From positions 1-20,284 of the forward strand of contig JBBDWJ010000220.1 of NCBI GenBank assembly GCA_040902925.1: a DNA stretch of 20,284 nucleotides. The letters run 5' to 3'. Numbering within the stretch: position 1 is the stretch's first letter; every line of letters begins with the position of its first letter. Both the position numbers and the translations under genes were made by a program. This document shows, piece by piece, positions 15,187-20,284 of this stretch. This stretch comes from JBBDWJ01 sp040902925 (lineage in GTDB: Bacteria > Acidobacteriota > Terriglobia > Bryobacterales > UBA6623). Below the pieces are notes generated by a model. It was not told the DNA's origin and did not search any database. It saw only the letters and a list, made by a program, of their open reading frames with translations.

Positions 15187-15654
15187 CTAGCGCTCCCGGC
15201 GGTAGGGGCCGCTTTTGCCCCCGGTCTTCTCGATCAGGTACAAACCGCTGATTTCGATAGACTTATCCAAAGCCTTACACATGTCGTAGATGGTCAGCGC
15301 AGCCGTCGCGGCAGCGGTCAGCGCTTCCATTTCTACTCCCGTCGGGCCCGTGGTCGTCGCCGTCGACTCGATTCTAACGCCATTTTCTGTCAGCTTGATT
15401 TCGACGTCGACGTGCGTAAGGGGCAGGGGATGGCAAAGCGGTATCAGCTCCGATGTCCGTTTTGCCCCCTGAATCCCCGCGATGCGTGCGATTTCGAGCG
15501 GGTTTCCCTTGGGGTTTTCAGGCAGCCGCGACAACACAGCCTCGGAAAGCTGCACAAAGGCGTGGGCGCGGGCTGTCCGGCGGGTAGAGGGCTTGTCGCT
15601 GACGTCGACCATGCGGACAGCGCCGCTTTCGTCGTAATGAGACAGCTTGTTCAC
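15187..15654 (-). CDS. moaC: Cyclic pyranopterin monophosphate synthase MoaC
   Basis: The gene product (155 aa) makes cyclic pyranopterin monophosphate from the MoaA product during molybdenum cofactor synthesis. It carries the family motifs ARMVDVSDKP-like RMVDVSDKP, TSELIPLCHPLPL (67-79), the YDMCKALDK segment with Asp124 and Lys127, and the C-terminal EKTGGKSG with Lys147. A longer open frame begins at 15762, but I chose GTG 15654 because homology starts at LSHYDESG and because this GTG overlaps the moeA stop as GTGA. Length then equals the usual 155-160 residues. Translation is probably coupled to moeA; I see no independent promoter. The neighbouring gene shares the pathway, but moaA and other partners are not in this window. 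Confidence 0.92.
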   Translation of the reverse strand: MNKLSHYDESGAVRMVDVSDKPSTRRTARAHAFVQLSEAVLSRLPENPKGNPLEIARIAGIQGAKRTSELIPLCHPLPLTHVDVEIKLTENGVRIESTATTTGPTGVEMEALTAAATAALTIYDMCKALDKSIEISGLYLIEKTGGKSGPYRRER

Positions 15655-16862
15655 GGCAAGATCGAGATCCACTCGCCCGCCTTCCAGCTTGCCCGCCCGG
15701 CGGCGGCCACCAGGTAGCAGTTTGCCTGCCCCGCGGAGACCAAATCTCCCGAACCTTGCCATTTTACCGGATTAACGGTCGCTTCGCCGTACTCCCCCGC
15801 CAGCACCGCCGGCAAGAACCTTGTCAACACCGGCTTGTGCTGGAAGTCGGAGCCCAGCCGCGCCTGGACGAACGGCAACCGGGAGACGGGCCGTCCGGCC
15901 AGCCGGTCGAGCGCGATGCGGGCGAAAACCTCAAAGGTCACCATGGTCGAAATCGGGTTGCCCGGCAAGCCGAAAACCGGCTTGGCGCCGACCCGGCCGA
16001 AAACCAATGGCTTGCCCGGCTGAATGGCGACCTGGGTGATGAAAAACTCGGCGCCGAGGTCCGCGAGCGCCTGCTCGACCACGTCGTACTTACCCATCGA
16101 AACGCCGCCCGATAGTAGCAGCAGGTCGTGCTGCAGGCCTTGCTCGATCAGTTCCCGGGTGCGGGCCGGCTGGTCGGGCGCCACGGGCAGGATGACGGCC
16201 TCGCCCCCGCGGCGGCGCACCTGTGCCGCCAAAGAGTGAGCGTTCGAATTGCGGATCTGGAATGGCTCCGGTTTGGCTTCGATCGGCAGGACCTCGTCGC
16301 CGGTGGAGAGAATCGCGACGCGCGGCTTGCGATAGACCTGGACCTTCGACTGGCCTACCGACGCCAGCACCGCAATCTGGCGGTACTCGAGGTCTGTCCC
16401 CGCTTCCAGGACATTGCTTCCCGAGCGCACTTCGCTGCCCTGAAAAACCAGGTTGCGGCCAGAGGGGATGCTCTGCGTGAGGGTGACGTGGTCGCCGTCG
16501 CGGGTGGAGTGCTCGACCATGACGACCGCGTCGGTGCCGCCGGGCGCTGGGGCGCCGGTCATGATTTCCACGGTCTCTCCGCGCTGCAGCTTGAAGCGTG
16601 ACGGCTCGCCCGCCCGCGTCAGGCCGAGTACCTTCAGGCGCGCCGGGGTCTGGGCGACGTCGGCGGCGATCACGGCGAAGCCGTCTCGGGCCGAGCGGTT
16701 GAAGGGCGGGTAGTCCCGGTCAGCCGCCACCGGCGCGGCCAGCACGCGGCCCTCAGCCTGTTGCAGGTCTACCGTTTCTGTCTCGGGCGTCGAGACAAGC
16801 TGGTTGATCTGGTCCTGGATGATCTGGCGGGCAACTTCGAAGGGTAGAGGCTCGGTTTCCAT
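15651..16862 (-). CDS. moeA: Molybdopterin molybdenumtransferase MoeA
   Basis: This 403-aa protein inserts molybdate into adenylylated molybdopterin, the last step of molybdenum cofactor synthesis. Motifs run in the family order: NRSARDGFAV (55-64, with the conserved Asp60; most members have SAMDGYA), EIMTGAPAPGGTDAVV, the MoCF-binding-like signature LLSGGVSMGKYD, and LPGNPIST near residue 300. Length is typical for MoeA. It is first in a two-gene operon; its TGA overlaps the GTG of moaC by four bases. The start ATG at 16862 follows a 251-base gap from purA. A TAAACT upstream on the minus strand could be a -10, but no matching -35 is clear. Confidence 0.93.
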   Translation of the reverse strand: METEPLPFEVARQIIQDQINQLVSTPETETVDLQQAEGRVLAAPVAADRDYPPFNRSARDGFAVIAADVAQTPARLKVLGLTRAGEPSRFKLQRGETVEIMTGAPAPGGTDAVVMVEHSTRDGDHVTLTQSIPSGRNLVFQGSEVRSGSNVLEAGTDLEYRQIAVLASVGQSKVQVYRKPRVAILSTGDEVLPIEAKPEPFQIRNSNAHSLAAQVRRRGGEAVILPVAPDQPARTRELIEQGLQHDLLLLSGGVSMGKYDVVEQALADLGAEFFITQVAIQPGKPLVFGRVGAKPVFGLPGNPISTMVTFEVFARIALDRLAGRPVSRLPFVQARLGSDFQHKPVLTRFLPAVLAGEYGEATVNPVKWQGSGDLVSAGQANCYLVAAAGRASWKAGEWISILP

Positions 16863-17002
16863 GACGGATGGCCGCTGGTGTCGGTGTTTAGGCTGGGAGT
16901 TTATGCTGCCGCGCTCTCCACGCGGCTGTCGGAGTTTGTGCGGTTGCTTTCGCCACGCAGCCTCTCTGCTTGCTCGGAGTGTCTGGCTCGCGCTTTGCGC
17001 GA

Positions 17003-17024
17003 CGACAGGCGGGAGCGCCTGTCG
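17003..17024. repeat. Small palindromic hairpin, REP-like
   Basis: CGACAGGCG (17003-17011) and CGCCTGTCG (17016-17024) pair perfectly around GGAG. It sits in the 251-base gap between purA and moeA, flanked by GCGC-rich sequence that may form an outer stem. There is no U-tract on either strand, so an extragenic palindrome is likelier than a terminator. Nothing else recognisable occupies 16863-17113. Confidence 0.55.
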
Positions 17025-17113
17025 CTACTTTGGCGCTTCGCGCTTTCCTGGTCGCGGCTGCGGAAGCACAGATGACCGAAACGTACAGAATTCGGCGCCC
17101 ACCCCCGGCGCTG

Positions 17114-18418
17114 TTATTTCAGCAGCGCTTCGAGCTTGGAGTCTTTTCGGATGATGGTTTGGTCGCGCTCCGGGCCTGTCGAGACGCAGCCGATTTCCAC
17201 TTCCGTTTTGTCTTCGAGGTACTTCAGGTAGTCCTGCGCCGCCGCGGGCAGCTTGTCGAATTCCGTGATTCCCTCGGTCGAGCAATTCCAGCCCGGACGA
17301 TCCTCGTAGACGGGCTCGATTTCTTCCAGCACGCGCGAAAGAGCCGGCATCTCCTCGATCACCTCACCGCGGTAGCGGTAGCCTACGCACACGGGAATCG
17401 TCTCGAACGAATCGAGCACGTCGAGCTTGGTGACCACCATCGAGGCGAAATAATTGACGGTATGCGCGTAGCGGCACAGCACAACGTCGAACCATCCGCA
17501 GCGCCGCGGCCGGCCGGTGACCGTGCCGAATTCGTGTCCCTTTTCGCGCAGGCGGACGCCCTGCTCACCTTTATCTTCGGTCGGAAACGGGCCGCTGCCC
17601 ACGCGCGTGACGTAAGCCTTGGTAATACCAATCACCGCGTCGACGTGAACCGGTGACACACCCAGCCCGGTGGCGACGCCGCCGGCGGTGGCGTTCGACG
17701 ACGTTACGAAGGGATAGGTGCCATGGTCGATGTCGAGCATCGTACCCTGCGCGCCCTCGAACAGGACGCGCTTGCCCGACCGGATCGCATCGTTCAAGTA
17801 TTTGGATGTATCGCAAACGTAGGGCCGCAGCTTTTCGGCGTATCCCTGGTACTGCGAGCAAATCTCCTGCAAGTCCCAGGGCTCGTGAATGCCGAGCGCC
17901 GTGGCGATGATGTTTTTTTCCTCGGCAATCGCCTGGAACCGCTCGCTGAAGGTCGAGCGGTCGAGCAGGTCGACGAGCCGGATCCCACGCCGCCCGATCT
18001 TGTCCTCGTAGCAGGGCCCGATTCCTCGCGAGGTGGTGCCCAGCCGAACCTTGCCGGGGCTGCTCTCGCTCGCCCGCTCCATCATTTGATGAAACGGGAA
18101 GATCACGTGGGCGCGGTTGCTGACGAACAGATTCCCGGAGCATTCCACGCCCAGACTCCGCAACGTGTCGATCTCCTTGAGCAACGCCTGGGGATTGATG
18201 ACAACGCCGTTGCCGATGACCCCCTTGGCGCCGGGCCGTAGCATGCCGCTCGGAATCAGCGTGAGGATGAACGTTTTGTCTTTGACGCGGACCGTATGAC
18301 CGGCGTTGTGGCCGCCCTGCTGGCGGGTGACGACATCAAATCGATCGGCGATGAGGTCGACGATCTTGCCTTTGCCTTCGTCTCCCCACTGGGTTCCCAA
18401 GATCACCACATTAGCCAT
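17114..18418 (-). CDS. purA: Adenylosuccinate synthetase
   Basis: This 434-aa enzyme joins aspartate to IMP using GTP, giving adenylosuccinate on the way to AMP, in the cytoplasm. The N-terminal signature GTQWGDEGKGK (8-18) with catalytic Asp13, and GHNAGHT with His41, fit the family exactly; further landmarks are TTSRGIGP, EGAQGTMLDIDHGTYPF, GPFPTE and GRPRRCGW. Length matches typical PurA (about 430). A longer frame opens at 18460, but ATG 18418 is chosen because MANVVILGTQWGDEG is the canonical start, and AGGGA lies six to seven bases upstream. It has its own promoter and is not in a purine operon. No oddity apart from a palindrome in its leader. Confidence 0.96.
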   Translation of the reverse strand: MANVVILGTQWGDEGKGKIVDLIADRFDVVTRQQGGHNAGHTVRVKDKTFILTLIPSGMLRPGAKGVIGNGVVINPQALLKEIDTLRSLGVECSGNLFVSNRAHVIFPFHQMMERASESSPGKVRLGTTSRGIGPCYEDKIGRRGIRLVDLLDRSTFSERFQAIAEEKNIIATALGIHEPWDLQEICSQYQGYAEKLRPYVCDTSKYLNDAIRSGKRVLFEGAQGTMLDIDHGTYPFVTSSNATAGGVATGLGVSPVHVDAVIGITKAYVTRVGSGPFPTEDKGEQGVRLREKGHEFGTVTGRPRRCGWFDVVLCRYAHTVNYFASMVVTKLDVLDSFETIPVCVGYRYRGEVIEEMPALSRVLEEIEPVYEDRPGWNCSTEGITEFDKLPAAAQDYLKYLEDKTEVEIGCVSTGPERDQTIIRKDSKLEALLK

Positions 18419-18431
18419 AGTTTTCCCTTTG

Positions 18432-18445
18432 GTTCCCCGGGGAAC
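18432..18445. repeat. 14-bp perfect palindrome in the purA leader
   Basis: GTTCCCCGGGGAAC is a perfect palindrome 14 bases upstream of the purA start and next to its ribosome binding region. It could be a repressor site or a small hairpin affecting translation. A chance match in GC-rich DNA cannot be ruled out. Confidence 0.35.
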
Positions 18446-18516
18446 GGCTGCGCGCGCCACGTGCTTTTCCGGCAGGGGACGAGTTGAAGAAGCGAGGAAG
18501 AAGTACGCCCTTTCCG

Positions 18517-18545
18517 ATTCTACCGATTTTCCCGGAACGTGTAAA
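18517..18545 (-). promoter_or_regulatory. Sigma70-type promoter for purA, TTTACA-17-TAGAAT
   Basis: On the minus strand TTTACA (plus 18540-18545) and TAGAAT (plus 18517-18522) are separated by exactly 17 bases. Transcription would start near 18510, leaving a leader of about 90 bases before purA. The rest of the gap, 18546-18694, shows no recognisable element. Confidence 0.7.
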
Positions 18546-18694
18546 CGCGGGGTGAAGACACGGCTACCTGCGGGCCGCCGCGCCCGGTGCCGGCCCCGAG
18601 CCGGTCGAACCCGCGTGGCAATCCGCGGATCGGCGGACTCAGGGTCCCGTGGCGGCTTTTGGCGCGCCTGAGCTTTTACTCGCCCTCCGACCGG

Positions 18695-19738
18695 TCAGAG
18701 CTTCGGGCGGTAGCCGCTGCGCGTGCGGATGCGATGCCTCTTCAGCGCGTCGCCGACCAGATCCACGGTGATGCTCCTCCAGCCGCCGTTCGGATTCGGC
18801 TGCGGATAGTAAGTCAGCGTATACGAGCTGGCGAGTTCCTCGCGGATCGAGGTGAACGCCTCCGACTGGCGCTGCCAGGTCTTGGCGAAATAGGCCTTGC
18901 CGCCGGTGCGCGCCGTCAGGCGCCGGAACACGTTGCTCGAGATTGGGTCTTTGTTGAGCTCGTTGGTGCTGATGACGTAGATCGGGATGCCCTCGTCTTC
19001 GGCGATGGCGCCCACGTCGTCGGGCGCGATCGTGCTGGCGTTATCGGGGCCGTTGGAGAAGACGATGACGACTTTACGCCCGGGGACGCGCGCGGCGTCG
19101 CGCAACGTGAGCAGCAGCGAGTTGTAGAGCGCCGTCTCGTCGCCGGCCACCGACAGGCGCAGCGCCTTGATCGCTTCCAGCCGCGTGGGCGTCAGGCCCG
19201 AATGCCGCGTCAGGTTGCGGCTAAAGCCATAGACCGCCACGGAATCGGCGGTATCGAGCCCGCGAATGAAATCCGCGATGGCGTCCTCGGCGTACACGAA
19301 GCTGCGGTACATGAAATTGCTGGTGTCGAACAAGACGAAGACATTGGTTCCGACGAAAGTGTCATCCACCAGCGAGGATGGGCCGTCGATCCTCGCGTCG
19401 GGCGTAGGCGCTGCCGCGGCGGGCGCCGCCCCGCTTCCGCCTCCAGCGGCCAACTCGCCGATCGCCCGCGGCGCTTCGTTGCCTTCGGCGAACGTCGCGA
19501 TTTGTTGGGGGATGCCGTCCTCAAATACGCGGAAGTCCCCGGGCGCCAGGTCGCGAATATAACGGCCGCGCCGGTCGGTGATGGCGACGTTCAAAACAAC
19601 CAGGTCCACCTTCACCCGGAACAATGGAGACTCTTCGCGCACTCCTTGGCTCGGCCCGGGCTGCGGCGTCAACAAGATCACAAGACCGACAGCGGACACT
19701 AAGACAGCAGAGGCCAGCAAACTTCGTAGGGTTCGCAT
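18695..19738 (-). CDS. VWFA-related Acidobacterial-family secreted protein, second copy
   Basis: A 347-aa exported protein of the same family as the one at 13882-15093. After a signal sequence (MRTLRSLLASAVLVSAVGLV onward) comes the typical VDLVVLNVAITDRRGR segment (44-59) and DFRVFEDGIPQQI (68-80), then an Ala/Gly/Pro linker (95-120) and the A-domain starting at VFVLFDTSNFMY (133-144). Here the metal site keeps Asp138 and Ser140 but has Asn141 before the usual second serine. The C-terminal SSYTLTYYPQPN and RTRSGYRPKL are family landmarks. The start at 19738 gives the best signal peptide, with GAGGGA 12 bases upstream; ATG 19771, seven bases after the preceding stop, is a real alternative. 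Function is unknown; it is probably cotranscribed with the gene upstream. Confidence 0.87.
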   Translation of the reverse strand: MRTLRSLLASAVLVSAVGLVILLTPQPGPSQGVREESPLFRVKVDLVVLNVAITDRRGRYIRDLAPGDFRVFEDGIPQQIATFAEGNEAPRAIGELAAGGGSGAAPAAAAPTPDARIDGPSSLVDDTFVGTNVFVLFDTSNFMYRSFVYAEDAIADFIRGLDTADSVAVYGFSRNLTRHSGLTPTRLEAIKALRLSVAGDETALYNSLLLTLRDAARVPGRKVVIVFSNGPDNASTIAPDDVGAIAEDEGIPIYVISTNELNKDPISSNVFRRLTARTGGKAYFAKTWQRQSEAFTSIREELASSYTLTYYPQPNPNGGWRSITVDLVGDALKRHRIRTRSGYRPKL

Positions 19739-19778
19739 CCTTTTGTCTTCCCTCAATTTGTTTTCTCTCATGGCGCTC

Positions 19779-20284
19779 TTATTGCCCATTCCCGTCGCCC
19801 AGCGACGCTGTGACGGGTTGGGATTGCGACGCGCGCATCTGCTCGCGGTAGCGATCCCCCACAATTTGCATCGAACGCCACAGCGCCGGCCAGTCTTCCA
19901 GGTTCGTGGCGAAGATTCGTTCCAACGAATGCTGCGTCCATTGCGGCACCAGCAGATTCAACTCCGCCGGCGGCAAGTACAACTCATCCGCCAGGGTCGC
20001 CCAGTGAATGTTGGTCGACTCCCAGCTTTCGGCCATGATGCGGCTCGAATAGCCCATCATCGTCGGGAACAGGGGAAGATGCAACAGTTCCGGCCGGTAG
20101 GAGTTGGTCAACTCTGGATGCGGCGTGCCGAAAGTCGAGGCAATGGTTTCGTAGCGGAACTCGTTGGCGTTGCCCGAACGCAGGCGGGCGATCTCGGCCG
20201 AGAAGGGACCGCCTGCGCGGCCCAACAGGGCGTCATTTTGTTCGACGAGTTTCTTCGACAGATCGTAGAGCTCCGCGGCGGTAA
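19779..20284 (-). CDS. 3' part of an uncharacterised protein, runs off the window
   Basis: The frame is open from the window edge to a TAA at 19779, giving at least the last 168 residues; the true start lies beyond 20284. A TTG at 20225 could pose as a start but is inside the open frame. I do not recognise the family. The visible part is rich in Trp, Tyr, Leu and Pro, for instance PTMMGYSSRIMAESW and LVPQWTQHSLERIF, with no membrane helix in this part. It ends seven bases before an ATG of the VWFA gene, which suggests a shared transcript and possibly a shared role at the cell surface. Confidence 0.7.
   Translation of the reverse strand, partial: TAAELYDLSKKLVEQNDALLGRAGGPFSAEIARLRSGNANEFRYETIASTFGTPHPELTNSYRPELLHLPLFPTMMGYSSRIMAESWESTNIHWATLADELYLPPAELNLLVPQWTQHSLERIFATNLEDWPALWRSMQIVGDRYREQMRASQSQPVTASLGDGNGQ

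Noticed and set aside
15181..15190. CTAGATCTAG palindrome at the moaC stop
   Set aside because: Short, partly forced by the stop codon, and with no further context to suggest a site.
18587..19702. 371-aa plus-strand frame opposite the second VWFA gene
   Set aside because: The minus frame matches the VWFA-related Acidobacterial family end to end; the plus frame has no motif.

Overview
The window looks like chromosomal DNA of an Acidobacteriota bacterium of the Solibacter/Bryobacter kind. It is GC-rich, and it carries two secreted proteins of the VWFA-related Acidobacterial family (TIGR03436 type), two Tat-exported sulfatases and several extragenic inverted repeats. The assignment rests on gene content and style; no rRNA or tRNA gene was found.

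Layout. Bases 1-557 hold an AT-rich stretch with a clear sigma70 promoter (171-199). It is followed by a short structured transcript ending in an intrinsic terminator (308-339), then a second structured segment leading into a soluble hybrid histidine kinase (558-2501). A 29-bp inverted repeat separates this from an AlaC-type aminotransferase (2786-3973). A nested inverted-repeat element (3990-4187) fills the convergent gap before an unrecognised 403-aa protein (4282-5493, minus). An orphan CpaE/MinD-like ATPase (5688-6869, minus) and a HisJ-family histidinol-phosphatase (7128-8021, minus) follow.

A lipoprotein di-heme cytochrome c peroxidase (8324-9415, plus) precedes a zinc-ribbon/RDD membrane protein (9552-10161, plus) that is broken by a one-base frameshift in a T5 run. 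Two sulfatases are transcribed divergently from a 221-bp gap (10210-12045 minus; 12267-13763 plus). The right part lies entirely on the minus strand: a VWFA-family protein (13882-15093), moaC and moeA overlapping by 4 bases (15187-16862), purA with its own well-formed promoter (17114-18418), a second VWFA-family protein (18695-19738), and the 3' end of an unrecognised gene that runs off the window (19779-20284).

How the genes work together. Most are single-gene units: amino-acid metabolism (alaC, hisJ), purine synthesis (purA), signalling (hybrid kinase) and envelope or periplasmic functions (peroxidase, sulfatases, VWFA proteins). The clear functional pairs are moeA-moaC (molybdenum cofactor synthesis, translationally coupled), the two sulfatases (probably breakdown of sulfated polysaccharide), and the terminal unknown gene coupled to the second VWFA protein. 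I found no phage, CRISPR, transposase or defence system. The most unusual signals are the small promoter-to-terminator transcript at the left edge, the nested repeat at 3990-4187, and the zinc-ribbon/RDD frameshift with an ideal internal ribosome binding site.
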